Below are positions 10,660-20,927 of a stretch of DNA of 64,000 bases, piece after piece. Source of the DNA: Ichthyophis bannanicus (lineage: Eukaryota > Chordata > Amphibia > Gymnophiona > Ichthyophiidae); NCBI GenBank assembly GCA_033557465.1, contig CM066031.1, forward strand, positions 1,071,030,444 to 1,071,094,443. The letters run 5' to 3'. The notes below the pieces were generated by a model that saw only the letters and a list, made by a program, of their open reading frames with translations, searched no databases and had not been told where the DNA came from. Position numbers and translations under genes: made by a program. Numbering within the stretch: position 1 is the first letter of the stretch; every line of letters begins with the position of its first letter.

Positions 10660-10816
10660 TCCCCCCGAGGTGCCCCGGTCAGCTCGGAGCGAAATAGTAA
10701 ATTTGTATAGGTATTAAGTCAGGATTCTAAGTAGGCCTCTCGGGAGCTTCAACGCAAAGCGTCCTACCCGCTGGACATCAGGCTCCGCCCCCTAATGACC
10801 ATGTTTTTAAGACTCT

Positions 10817-11860
10817 GTGGTTTTATGGAAGAGATGCATCCATGATGTTTTTCTGTTATGGAGAGGCAAAGTGTCAGAATTACATGCTTTTTATGCATGG
10901 CTTAACTCGTGTGATAGTAACTTGACGTTTAAAATGGAAATAGGTGAACTGGCTATTCCTTTTCTGGATATTTTAATTAAGAAGGCTTGGGACAAGGTTT
11001 TTCAACTACTATTTATCGAAAAACGAAGACAGAAACAAACTCTTGCATTATGAAAGTTATCATGTATGGAGTCTAAAAGATAACTTGCTGGTCAACCAGT
11101 TTTAACATTGAGGCATTTATATTCTTCCAAAAATGACTTTGAAATACAGGCAGTGGAGATGCAGCGGCGCTTTCTAGATGGAGGTTACTCCTCTAGTTGT
11201 GTGCGATGGACTTATCTAAGGGCCCCTTGGTCTGACAGAGAGGCATTGTTATGCAGCATACAGACAATTAAGCCTTGTTATCCTCTTACTTGGCCAGGCA
11301 TATTAAGAGACCTATCAAGTGACATTGGCCTATTATTCAGGGCCTTGATTGTTTTAAGGACAAAGATATTTGCATTGCACACACTAGAGGGTATAACCTC
11401 AGGGATGCTTTTGTCCCTCCATGCTACCCCTGCAGTAAAAAGAGATTCAGGTGACTTGGCATTTTAAGTGTGAAAATCATTTGCTCTGTGGACAAATGAT
11501 TCAGACTGATGTGTTCCATTGCCCACATATTACACATGCTTTTAAGATGGGAGTCTTTTCGAACTGTAATACAACAGATGTAGTTTGTGATTCGATGTCC
11601 CTGTGATATGATGTATATTGGTAAGACAAAAAGGAAACACAGACGCGGTGAGCCAAATAAAAGAGCTGCATCAAAAGGAGGATTGTTACGGCTCCTCTGA
11701 TAGAACACTGTATGCGAATGAATCACTCTTCTGATAGTTTAAAATGTTGTGTTTTAAAAGTGGTGTCCCTCTCGTGGAGAGGGGGTGATATTGACCAGCT
11801 CCTTTTGAAAGAACAGCATTTGTTTTTTTTTGTTTGAAGACTGTACACCTTAGGGGCTTG
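10817..11860 (+). pseudogene. PLE reverse transcriptase / GIY-YIG remnant
   Basis: This continues the PLE after the L1. At 10817-11053 the polymerase motif reads RCIHDVF where functional PLEs have YIDDVF, so one catalytic aspartate is replaced by histidine. Next come AFYAWLNSCDSNLTF and PFLDILIKK. The frame at 11108-11467 covers the region between RT and nuclease. Near 11565-11640 the nuclease core is recognisable (VIRCPCDMMYIGKT), followed by fragments of its second half (WRGGDIDQLLLKEQ at about 11775). Stops and frameshifts occur throughout. Confidence 0.75.
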
Positions 11861-12178
11861 AACCTCAAACTGGACTTCACAGTTTTTCTGTGAGAGGTAT
11901 TGACTGGCTCTTGGTTCTTGTGCCCACTTCTCCACACCACTTGTTTTTGAAGGTGGTGGTATAAATCTTAACAAGCCTTTTGGAATATTTGGAGTCTATT
12001 TATGTTTTAAGAGTTTATTGATATCCCCCATTTTTTTAAAAAGGGCCCTTTTTTTAAAAAAGGAAAGTATTTTTTAGTGTTTTATTTAAGATTTGTTTTA
12101 TTTAACTTTTAACCTCGTTTTGTTTTATTTAGCTTTTAGCCTCACTGTCAGGCTAAGCAGCTTTGGCGGGAACGCCAA

Positions 12179-12208
12179 CTCAAAAGGGCAGCCTGCTGCC
12201 CTTTTGAG
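12179..12208. repeat. Perfect 13-bp hairpin in PLE 3' region
   Basis: CTCAAAAGGGCAG (12179-12191), loop CCTG, exact complement at 12196-12208. It lies in the 3' noncoding end of the plus-strand PLE and could be a structural RNA element of its transcript. Confidence 0.8.
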
Positions 12209-12569
12209 CTGGTTTGTTGATTTTTCAACTTGGATGGTGTTTGGGGTAAGTTTTCTGGCAATTCTGATGTCTGCCTGCCTGTTTTGTAGCTGTTTTCTGC
12301 AATCACATTTTTTTTTTACTCTCTTTGTCCTTGCCTCTAACAGTGATCTCCTGTGGGCAGACAGTCTGCTGTGATCATGGCTGCTCTATCTCTGCTGGTG
12401 GGCAAAATTTTGGTAAGGCCAGGGTCCATGTGGCCCACCCTGTTCCGACACCTATGAACAATATAGGAAATATAGATCCCTGTGGAACCCCTGCATTACA
12501 TAAAACAATGGGGAACTATCCGTTGTTAAGAAGTGCTTTTGAGAACTAATGGTAGAACTATTGATATGA

Positions 12570-12690
12570 CTGTATTTTAGCAGTATATTTGTATGTTTTT
12601 TAATGTCATGTCATGTCATGTCAGTGTTATGCAGTGAACCCTTTACACTTTATTATATGCGGCATATAAATAAGAATAAATGAAAGGAAA
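12570..12690 (+). repeat. SINE/LINE-type tail fragment
   Basis: Contains a (tcatg) pentamer run at 12604-12623 and a 'gcggcatataaataagaataaatg' type tail, resembling the 'ggtatataaa ... aataaataa' 3' ends of the SINE/L2-like repeats at 14205, 37100 and 44266. The head is missing. Confidence 0.4.
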
Positions 12691-13861
12691 TTCAAGATTC
12701 CTTGGGTATGTGGCCATACTAGAACGTCTTTGATTGGTCTGACAAGCCTCTATGGTGAGTAGACAGGGGTTTGCTCATCAACCTGAATAAATATTGGCGT
12801 TATAGAAAAAAAGTCTTCGTATCTGTAAGGAATCTGGCTATAAAAGATCTGGTCCATCTTAAATAGGGGCAAAAGCTATAAGCTATAAACTGTAATCCCT
12901 TCAGCAGGGATTACACCTCTCAGGGGGCCCTAGGGCTAAGGCACTGGGTCAATGGATAGGGCCAAGAGAGGAAGGCCAGTGTTCTAAGAAAGGGCTGAAC
13001 TACGAGTGAGGTTACCCAGAGAGCTTTTCACCAGGAGAGGCTGCTGTGCCTGTGTCTTTGGCAGCACAGAAGATTTACCAGCATGGGAGATAGCTCTGGT
13101 TTGTAGCCAGAGGGAAAGTTTTACCTACTTAATGAAGAGGACCTCCACATGCTCTGAGGAGGCAAACATGAGGCTGAAAGGCCTAAGAAAGCACTGTTTG
13201 AGAGGCGCAGCAAAGCTCGGGTCTGTAATGTTTGTTTCTCTTCCTTCTGGAATGAAGCATGAGAAATATTTATTTTTAACTTTTGTAATGCCAGTGAAAG
13301 GTGGGCAGCATTGGTGTCTGTTGAGCTGCTGAGGGTGAATGGCTTAATTAGTCTTTCACCCTGCATCCCAAAAAGGGGAAAGGCTTTAAAATTTATGGAA
13401 AATCTTTGCACAAATGCACCTCAGGGAAAATCCTGGACTGGATTATTTAAAAGCAAAATAGTTGCTTCTCTCTGTTTTTTGAACTGTGCAGGAGGTTTGC
13501 TTGAGGATAAAATTAAAACTGAAGCTGAAGCCTGGGAATGCTCAGGCAGAGAAAAGCGAAAAACCTGTCAGGTCTGAAGCCTATGATGGTGCTGCTTGAG
13601 ATTCCAGAGATTAAACAAAGGATACAGACATGCCTGTTTAGCCTTATTAATGTTGTTATTGGAGATTAAACCCTACCACCAGATACAACAGGAATCAGGA
13701 ATTCCAGATGGATGCCCGTCTGAAGGTCAAAGAGACCTTGAGAGTCAGAAACACACTACTTGTAGTAACCAGTAGGAGGCACTCTGTGACATCCTATATA
13801 AAATTCAATTGTAGGGCCAGCTTATTCCATTCTAGCTCTGCAGTCTATCTATGGAATGTAA
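12691..13861. other. Non-coding stretch, nothing recognised
   Basis: Open frames at 13006-13332 and 13311-13577 have no recognisable domain. No repeat named. Confidence 0.4.
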
Positions 13862-14194
13862 TTGTATAGAAACATAATGGAAGAAAAAGACCATATGGCC
13901 TATCTAGTCTGCCCTTCCATATCAACTACTATAGTCCCTTTTTTTCCTTTTTTTATGTGTTTATCCCATGCTTTCTTAAATTCAGATACTGTCCTCATCT
14001 CTACTACCTCCAGTGGGAGACTGTTCCACGCATCAACCACTCTTTCTATAAAGAAATATTCCACATATTATTTCTGAGTCTATCCCCTTTCATCTTCATC
14101 CTATGTCCCCTTATAGCAGAACTTTCTTTCAATTGAAAGAGGCTCTCCTCTTGTGCACTTATACCATGGAGGCACTTATACCATGGAGGATTGG

Positions 14195-14490
14195 AGGAGT
14201 GGCCTAGTGGTTGGGGCAAGGTACTTCAGGCCAGAGGGTCAGGGGTTCAAATCCCACTAGAGGACAGCAACCTTGGGCCAGAAGGACTGGGGTTCCTAGT
14301 CCCACAGGTGCTCCTTGTGGTCTTGGGCAAGCCACTTAACCTTCCATAGCCCATGTTCCCTGTAAAATAGTTATCTCCAAGTTATAATGCCCTGTTCAAT
14401 GTAATTTCAGTTTGTTCAATGTAAACCACCTTGATATCATGAAAGGCAGTATATAAGAAATGTTAAATAAAATAAATAAATAATAATAAA
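14195..14490 (+). mobile_element. tRNA-derived SINE inserted in CR1
   Basis: The head has a pol III A-box-like stretch (gtggcctagtggtt, ~14207) and a B box (ggttcaaatcc, ~14243), as in tRNA-derived SINEs. The body and tail (gtaaaccaccttgatatcatg, then ggcagtatataag) end in an (aaat)n-like run. It interrupts the minus-strand CR1. Next to its 5' side a 17-bp segment (cacttataccatggagg) is duplicated in tandem. Confidence 0.7.
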
Positions 14491-15162
14491 ATTTAAACGT
14501 CTCTATCATATCTACTCTATCCCGCCTTTCATCTAAAGTATACGTATTGAGATCTTAAAGAATGTCCACATATGACATAACGAAGACTACTATCCATTTT
14601 GGTAAGCATCCTTTCCACCGACGCCATCCTTTTGAAGGTGTGGTCTACAGAATTGCACACAATACTCCAAATGAGGTATCACCAAACACCTATACAGAGA
14701 CATTATCACCTCCTTTTTCCTGCTTGCCATTCCTCTCCCTATGTACCCAAGCATCCTTCTTACTTTCACCATTGCCTTTTCTACCTATTTAGCCACTTCA
14801 AGACAATCAGAAACAATCACACCCATGTTTCACTCTTCCTTTGTGGTCAGAAGTACTTCACCCCCTATAATGTAATGCTCCGATGGATTTTTTGCAGCCC
14901 AAATGCATGACCCTGCAATTTTTAGCATTAAATCTCAGCTGCTAAATTCTTGACCATCCTTCAGGCTGGGTGTCTACTCTATTGCAGATTTTGGTATCAT
15001 CCACAAAGAGGAAAAACTTTACCCGATAGCACACCATTGGTAACATCCTTCTCTTCAGAGTGAGTTCCGTTTACCTATACCCTTTGTCGCCTTCCACTCA
15101 ACCAATTTCTATCCCAGTCAGTTACTTTAGGTTTCATCCCTAGGGCACTGAGTTTGTTTATG

Positions 15163-15459
15163 TCACCTGTGCAGAACAGTGTCAAAGGCTTTACTGAAGT
15201 CTAAGTACACCACATCTAGGGCTCTCCCTCGGTCCAACTCTCTCATCACCCAGTCAAAGAAATCAATGAGATTTGTCTGACAAGACCTACCTCTAGTAAA
15301 CCCATGCTGCCTCAGATCCTGCAATCCATTGGGCTCCAGAAACCTCACTATCTTCTGTTTTAGCAGCGTTTCCATTAATTTACTCACCACAGAGGTCAGA
15401 CTAACCGGCCTGTAGGTCCCAACCTCATCCTTACTTCCATGTTTGTGTAAAGAGACCAC
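15163..15459 (-). pseudogene. CR1 reverse transcriptase core fragment
   Basis: 98 aa of RT fingers/palm: the NYRPVSLT-like motif as TYRPVSLT, the GFRxGRSC-like motif as GFTRGRSCQTNL, and the first catalytic aspartate motif YLDFSKAFDTV. The same motifs appear at 56000-56240 in the plus-strand copy. The frame is broken downstream, so no full polymerase can be made. Confidence 0.85.
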
Positions 15460-15950
15460 ATGTGCCTTTCACCTGTCCTCTGGGACCATTCCCAACTCCA
15501 AAGAAGCATTGAAAAGGTCAGACAGTGGAGTCACTAGAACTTCCCCAAGTTCCTTCAACACTCTTGGATGTATCCCCTCCAGCCCCATCACTTTATCTTG
15601 GCTAGTTTCTCACGAACAGTCTTCTGAAAATCATTCAAGATTCCCTTCACTTCTGTTTCTATTTGTTTATGTTTTCTGAGATCCTGCTCCTGGCCCTTCA
15701 CCTATGAACACAGAACAAAAATATTTGTTAAGCAATTCTGCTTTATTCTCATCAGCACCTACATATGCCTCCCCTTCACTCTTGAGTCCGACAATGCCAC
15801 TTTTGCACTTCCTCCTCTTGCTAACATATTGGAAAAATGTCTTGTCCCGCTATTTTATTGCTTTGGCTATTTCTTCTTGTATTTGTATCTTTGCTTTCCT
15901 GACTACTTTCCTAGCTTCTCTAATTTTTTGCAAATATGTATCTGTCTGAA

Positions 15951-16224
15951 TAGATTCCTTAGGATATATATGGTCACTTTTTGAGCATAAATGACAATAA
16001 TTAATGATGATATTTTCTGCTCAACTCTAAACCATGAGTTCAATATCAACTTTGCTAAAGAAAACTATTTTTAGATACAACAAGGTCTCAGACTGTTACG
16101 AGGCATATTGTTCAGCCAGACTTGCTGGAATGGACTGCCTTCTTAGCATCAACGACCTTACTATGTTGTATGTTCATATAGTTTTCTCATTTATAGTTGC
16201 ATTATTTTTTTCTTTTTTCAATTA
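15951..16224. other. Short non-coding stretch
   Basis: AT-rich, no gene seen. Confidence 0.4.
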
Positions 16225-16435
16225 TTAATACGTTCCAAAATGTAAATAGTTTCCTATTCTTTTTAAAAAGTCTCATAAACAGATCATAGCGCTGATCTTT
16301 TTAAATGCTCATGAACAAAACTCCAGACAAACAGCGCTTATCTGGTAATGAAAGTGTTCTTCATTTGTTGAAACATTGTAACACTGCAACGCGACTCAAG
16401 CAGAAGATGTTTGTAGTGCAGCTCAGACCAAAGAT

Positions 16436-16495
16436 GTTTCCCAACGTCTAACCGCAAGCGCTGCCACGTTTCACTGTTCGTTTCTTCAGGGGAAC
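16436..16495 (-). ncRNA. Hammerhead ribozyme-like motif in PLE 3'UTR
   Basis: On the minus strand: stem I 5' strand GTTCCC, core CTGAAGA (matches CUGANGA), short weak stem II, GAAA, a 4-bp stem III (ACGT/ACGT closing an ~18-nt loop), unpaired T at the cleavage position, then GGGAA closing stem I with 5 bp. All invariant core bases are present. PLE-borne hammerheads are known in eukaryotes. Stem II is the weak point. Confidence 0.65.
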
Positions 16496-16760
16496 AAAGC
16501 TCCAGGCTTCTAAGTTCACTTTCTAACCTGCACGGACTATAAAAAATCCTCCGATATAAGCTAACTATCATGTTCCGAACTCATATAAACAACAGCAATG
16601 CACTTATCAGGCCAAGAATTGAGCAATAAGTTACCTTCCTTTCTGCCATCATGAACCGAGAACTTGACTCTCCAACTGCTACCAAAAAACGCAGCATATG
16701 CGGGATACTAGTTTCACATGTTTCTATGGAGAGCAAATTACCTCAAAGGAACAGCTGTTA

Positions 16761-16949
16761 AGACCCGACTGCGAATTACCGCGGCGGCGCACAGATGCGC
16801 ACGGGTGAGCCGAGGGCTGGAGGAGGGAGGGGAGGGGCGGGGGGACGGCGAGGGGGGTGGGCAGTGATCCGCAAATAAAAGAGCATGCCAGAGGCTGGCT
16901 CGGCCTCTTTCGCCGTTCCCCCCCTTTCATCCGAGAGGAGCACGGACAC
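16761..16949 (+). repeat. Ngaro terminal repeat A1
   Basis: The left terminal direct repeat, matching A2 at 23281-23470 over its whole length with scattered substitutions. It contains aataaa (about 16874) followed by a small GC hairpin (gaggctggctcggcctc). Confidence 0.9.
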
Positions 16950-18013
16950 GGAGCACCGAACACGGATCAGCTGAAGGAGGTTCAACATCGGGGAAGCAGA
17001 CCGCGGCAGAGGACAGGACCTACAGCAGAGACAGAATCTGATTGCAAACGGCAAGTACGCGCTAATAGTGCTGTCGCGAGGGGGGTGGAAGCAGGAGAGA
17101 GCAGCGCTTAGCAGGGAGTGGGTGCCCGACACGGTGCTCCTCCAGCGCTTAGCAGGAAGTAGGGTGCCCAATACGGTGCTCTTCCAAATGGCGGTCGCAC
17201 GCGGGTCAGCGGCCTAAGGGCTCGCAGGGGGGGGGGGAAGGCCCTGAGGCTAGCGGACGGTAAACAGGAAGGTGGGCAATGCAGCATCGTGGCCCCAAAC
17301 CCCCTACCTTTCTCATCAGCAAAGTCAGCATCGTGGCCATTACAAACAAAAAAAGAAAATATATAAAAAACGGCGGGAGTCAAGGTAGAGGGGCTGGGGG
17401 CGGTCTTCAGGCCATGTGCTGCGGTGGAATGCAGGCAGTGTGCACGCCATGCGGGCGCCTCTTCATCATTTTCTCATCCAAGGCGAAGGTAAAAAATGAT
17501 GGTTAGAGATCCTACAAAATAAAGTAAAAGGAAGTGATAGGGGTTTTGTATGAATAAAACGAAAATCGGTCTGTTACAAGTTGGAATAGTGATTATGCTG
17601 AGGAATTTGAACGGGTTTACCACCTAATGGCCAAAACCGGTACAGCAGGACAATGTGCTTTCTGTGATTTCATGACAATGTGGTTTCTTGACAATGTGGT
17701 TTCCTCTAATATATGCCCAATAATAAAGATACGGGGCTTATGTTCAGGCATTTAAGTGGAGAGGTGAACTGTTGGCATGAAAAACTAAGTGGAGAGGTGC
17801 ATAGATTGTTAAAAGAAAAAAAAAAGAGACATAGATATGGGGGGACACTACATATGTGGATACTATATATATGTGGACAGTATATATGTGGACATATATA
17901 TATGTGGACAATATGAAGTCAAGGGTTGCACGAGACTGATACAAGACTGGGAGACAGAGATAATTTAGACTTTTCCTTACCCCCCACATAGTAGATCTCA
18001 TCCTAGGCTAGAG

Positions 18014-19367
18014 ATGCTGAGAAAAGAGACACAGAAGTCTAAGACACAACGAGCCCAGCAGGCAGAGGGCAGGGCTACGACAAAGGCAACTGCAAGGGCG
18101 CGAGCAGCTACTGGTTCAAGCAGAAAGAGAGCGCATGTGGACGGCCAGGACACAGCTAGCAGCGTAGCAGCAGGAAGGCCTAGGCGCAGCAACAGGAAGA
18201 TGGCGCCACAGCAACAGCAAATCGCAGCTCCTGCACAGAGGCAGGAACTGGACGACCTGCTCCAGATGGTACGGGAGCAGGTTACCCAACACGGCCTTTC
18301 CTCGGTCAAACAACGACTCGGGATGACAGGTTTCATGAGCGAGGGACAGCCGACAGCGAGCACGAGCGCTTTAACAACTGACACAACAGATGGTAAGTCT
18401 AGGGGAAACAGGGGGGCCCCAGAATTGTTAACTTCATCATCTGATGACTCTTGTTCTGACAGTGATAGTGACACAGCATTAGCAGATGTGATAAAATATG
18501 CATTGAGGAAAGTTAAAAGAAAGAAGACCCCAAAACAGACAAATCCCCTATGGCAAGTGTGGGCGGGGCAGAGTCAGGTTGGGGAGGACCACGGGAACAC
18601 GCCATCAGGGACGGCTCAGAGAATGCAGCTAGATTGGCGCGACACCAGTCGCAATCCACGCTGTGGGGTGAGCTCTCTGGCCATTTCAGTACCCAAAAAA
18701 AATAAAGAAGAGAATTTGGAGGCGAGAATATATTGACTTATTCTCTCTCCTGCTTAGAGATCAGGATGACGAAGCCAGCAATGGGAAAGATAAAGATAAA
18801 AGAAGTGAGAGGGACAGAAAGCCAAAAATTCCCAAATCCCTTAATAACTGGGTCTCAGCATTCCACATCTTTATGAGTGTGGTGATGGAGAAGGAACCCG
18901 ACTCAGGGCCATATCTGACCAGGTATCTGGATACGATTACCAGGGCATATAAACAATACGGGGGGTGGGCCTGGCTGAACTACGATGTGAAGTTCAGGAG
19001 AAGCATGGCAGAGGACCCCACCCTAGCATGGCATTACCGAATTCTGGATATGTGGACAGAAGAAATGGCGCCCAATAGGCCATGGTGTCAGGACGGGATG
19101 CAACAACCTCTCCCAGGCACTCAATGGCAACAGCCATCGCAAAATGCACAAGGGAGACAAGCCAATCAGTGGGTGGGGAGACGGGCGTGCCGGCAGTACA
19201 ACGCAGGGAGTTGTACTTGGCAGCCTTGTAAATTCAAACATGCCTGCTCAGTATGTGGAAACGGACACCCCGCTTTCACTTGCAGGGCATCAAGGGAGGC
19301 CAAGCCTTTCAGAGCATTACAGCAGCGCTCAACGGAGGGAGCTGGCCCCAACGCCCATCAGGCTTGA
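18014..19367 (+). pseudogene. Ngaro ORF1 (gag-like), one frameshift
   Basis: Presumed nucleocapsid-like protein. The first frame (18014-18736) starts at an ATG and is Arg/Lys/Ala rich, with an acidic serine run (SSSDDSCSDSDSD). The second (ending 19367) carries the conserved gag body (LNNWVSAFHIFMSVVMEKEP, then YLTRYLDTITRAYKQYGG, DPTLAWHYRILDMW) and two zinc motifs: a CCCH finger (C-x7-C-x4-C-x3-H) and, directly after it, a C-x2-C-x3-H-x4-C knuckle. The frames are joined by slippage at the A8 run at 18695-18702, so this copy probably lost or gained one A. The stop lies 4 nt before the next ATG. Confidence 0.8.
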
Positions 19368-19371
19368 GAAC

Positions 19372-20925
19372 ATGCGTCCCTGGCTGAGAGCCTACCCTAA
19401 GCGGGATATAGCTAACAGTATTGAGGTGGGCTTCTCGCAGGGTTTCCGCATCCCATCCCTAATACGCAGAAAAGAATCGCTGACGCGGGTTATCAATAAC
19501 CCGCCATCTGTCCGAAAACACAACGCCATCGCGCATAAAAAAATAGCCAAAGAAATAGGTCTAGGGAGAGTGGCAGGTCCTTTCCAGTCGCCCCCACTCA
19601 AGGACCTTATAATCTCACCATTGGGGGTCATACCAAAAAAGGAGCCGGGGCAATACCGGTTAATTCATAACCTGTCATACTCAGAGGGGAGGTCAGTTAA
19701 TGACCATATTGACCCTGCATTATGCTCGGTCAAATATGCTACCATTGACCAGGCAATTATGCTAATTCAAAGTAAGGGACGCCGGGCGCAGTTGGCAAAG
19801 GCCGACATAGAGTCCGCGTTCCGGCTATTGCTGGTACACCCCGAGTCCTTCCCATTATTGGGTTTCGCGTTCAACGGGGAATTTTTCTACGATAAATGTT
19901 TGCCCATGGGATGTGCGGTATCATGCGCATATTTCGAACAATTTAGTTCCTTCCTGCACTGGGTAGTCGAGGACATCGCGGGCCCCAACACAGTGGTCCA
20001 CTATCTGGACGATTTTCTTTTTATTGGAAAAGACCATGAGGAATGCAAAAGGATCTTAGGTATCTTTGAGCAGATGGCACGGTTATTTGGGATCCCGTTA
20101 GCAAAAGAAAAGACTGATGGCCCGACTGGGATCATCACTTTCCTAGGCATACAGTTGGATGTGCCAGCACAGAGGTCTCGCCTGCCAGCAGATAAAGTGA
20201 CGAAGTTGAGAAAAGACCTGCAACTACTTCACAGTCAGCGAAAGGCGACTCTGCAGCAATTTCAGTCAATCCTCGGCCTGCTATGCTTTGCATGCAGGGT
20301 AATGCCAATGGGGAGGGTTTTCTGCCGCCGCATGGCATGGGCAACGAGAGGGATCACAAAAAAGCATCATCGCATCCGAGTTACCAAAGAGATACGAGAA
20401 GACCTACAGGTCTGGATGCAATTCCTCCGCACCTTCAATGGCCTTGCCTTCTGGCAAGCATCCCCGGTGTCTAATACAGAACTCGATTTCTTCACCGATG
20501 CTTCGGGGGGGATCGGTTTTGGCATCTACTATAGAGGGGCGTGGTGCTCAGAGACATGGCCCATGGAATGGCGAACGGAAGGGACCACCAAGGATATCAC
20601 GTTCTTGGAGCTTTTCCCGCTTATGGTAGCTTTATGTATCTGGGCACCAGGGCTCGCTAATAGAGCTATCACCTTCCATATCGATAACCTAGCTGTGGTG
20701 TGGGCGGTGAACGGGATGAGAGCTAAGACGCCAAGGGTAGTGGCACTATTAAGAAAAATCGTGTTCCTATGCCTAGTGCATAACATAACCCTTAGAGCGG
20801 AGCACATCGAAGGCAAAACAAATAACATTGCCGATGCTCTTTCTCGTTGTAAGATCATGCTTTTCCGCCAACTGGCGCCCAAGGCGGACACAGTCAAAAC
20901 AGCGGTCCCCGAGCAAATCTGGTAG
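19372..20925 (+). CDS. Ngaro reverse transcriptase / RNase H
   Basis: Intact frame. I chose the ATG at 19372, 4 nt after the ORF1 stop; the frame is open back to 19144 but that part overlaps ORF1 and shows no domain. The RT of the DIRS/Ngaro type copies element RNA to DNA: GVIPKKEPGQYRLIHNLSY, the first Asp in AKADIESAFRLLLVHP, and the catalytic VVHYLDDFLFIGK (about 20000-20040). RNase H follows with FFTDASGGIGFGIYY, TFHIDNLAVVWAVNG and NNIADALSR. All expected acidic residues are present. The ORF stops at 20925 just as the recombinase frame begins. Confidence 0.92.
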   Translation: MRPWLRAYPKRDIANSIEVGFSQGFRIPSLIRRKESLTRVINNPPSVRKHNAIAHKKIAKEIGLGRVAGPFQSPPLKDLIISPLGVIPKKEPGQYRLIHNLSYSEGRSVNDHIDPALCSVKYATIDQAIMLIQSKGRRAQLAKADIESAFRLLLVHPESFPLLGFAFNGEFFYDKCLPMGCAVSCAYFEQFSSFLHWVVEDIAGPNTVVHYLDDFLFIGKDHEECKRILGIFEQMARLFGIPLAKEKTDGPTGIITFLGIQLDVPAQRSRLPADKVTKLRKDLQLLHSQRKATLQQFQSILGLLCFACRVMPMGRVFCRRMAWATRGITKKHHRIRVTKEIREDLQVWMQFLRTFNGLAFWQASPVSNTELDFFTDASGGIGFGIYYRGAWCSETWPMEWRTEGTTKDITFLELFPLMVALCIWAPGLANRAITFHIDNLAVVWAVNGMRAKTPRVVALLRKIVFLCLVHNITLRAEHIEGKTNNIADALSRCKIMLFRQLAPKADTVKTAVPEQIW

Positions 20926-20927
20926 TA

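Larger units (their letters stand above)
7713..10796 (-). mobile_element. L1-type LINE inserted in the PLE, internally deleted
   Basis: Minus-strand L1. The poly(A) tail shows as the T run at 7714-7731. ORF1 is at 9811-10659 and the ORF2 endonuclease at about 8580-9400. About 130 bp of 5'UTR lies before the right edge. Flanking duplications taatAaccatgttttt (7704-7719) and taatGaccatgttttt (10793-10808) mark a normal target-primed insertion. The element is only ~3.1 kb: after the endonuclease I find no RT (no FADD-like motif), so most of ORF2 is deleted while both ends remain. Confidence 0.8.
7537..12210 (+). mobile_element. Penelope-like element split by an L1 insertion
   Basis: The left piece (about 7537-7712) encodes the RT segment ELAKLALK-x-NYFCFQG through NGTAMGTTMAP, typical of PLE reverse transcriptases. 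The right piece (from about 10797) continues with the catalytic region (WKRCIHDVFLLWRG), the FLDILIKK thumb segment and, near 11565-11830, a decayed GIY-YIG nuclease (CPCDMMYIGKTKRK). The DNA between is a minus-strand L1. The 3' noncoding end runs to about 12210 and holds a 13-bp hairpin. The PLE is 5'-truncated and carries several frameshifts. Confidence 0.8.
13862..15950 (-). mobile_element. CR1-type LINE (subfamily 2), minus strand
   Basis: 5'-truncated CR1 of the same subfamily as 54240-57300: the two align, in opposite orientation, from the region before RT to the 3' tail (tagaaaca near 13866). The minus-strand frame at 15163-15459 encodes RT core sequence (TYRPVSLTSVVSKLMETLLK, then QHGFTRGRSCQTNLIDFFDW and VYLDFSKAFDTVLHR). 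14590-14772 encodes the end of the RT ORF ([21 protein letters not shown]). A SINE interrupts the copy at about 14195-14490. Confidence 0.85.

Noticed and set aside
14195..14260. Functional tRNA gene
   Set aside because: A and B boxes are present, but the acceptor stem does not close and a SINE body follows.
16776..17383. Arg/Pro-rich frames at the start of the Ngaro element, and the equivalent ones at 23158-23559
   Set aside because: They lie in the terminal repeats and GC-rich leader; they duplicate because the repeats do.
19144..19371. Upstream extension of the Ngaro RT ORF to the ATG at 19144
   Set aside because: It overlaps ORF1's zinc-finger region in another frame and shows no RT-related sequence; the ATG at 19372, just after the ORF1 stop, fits better.
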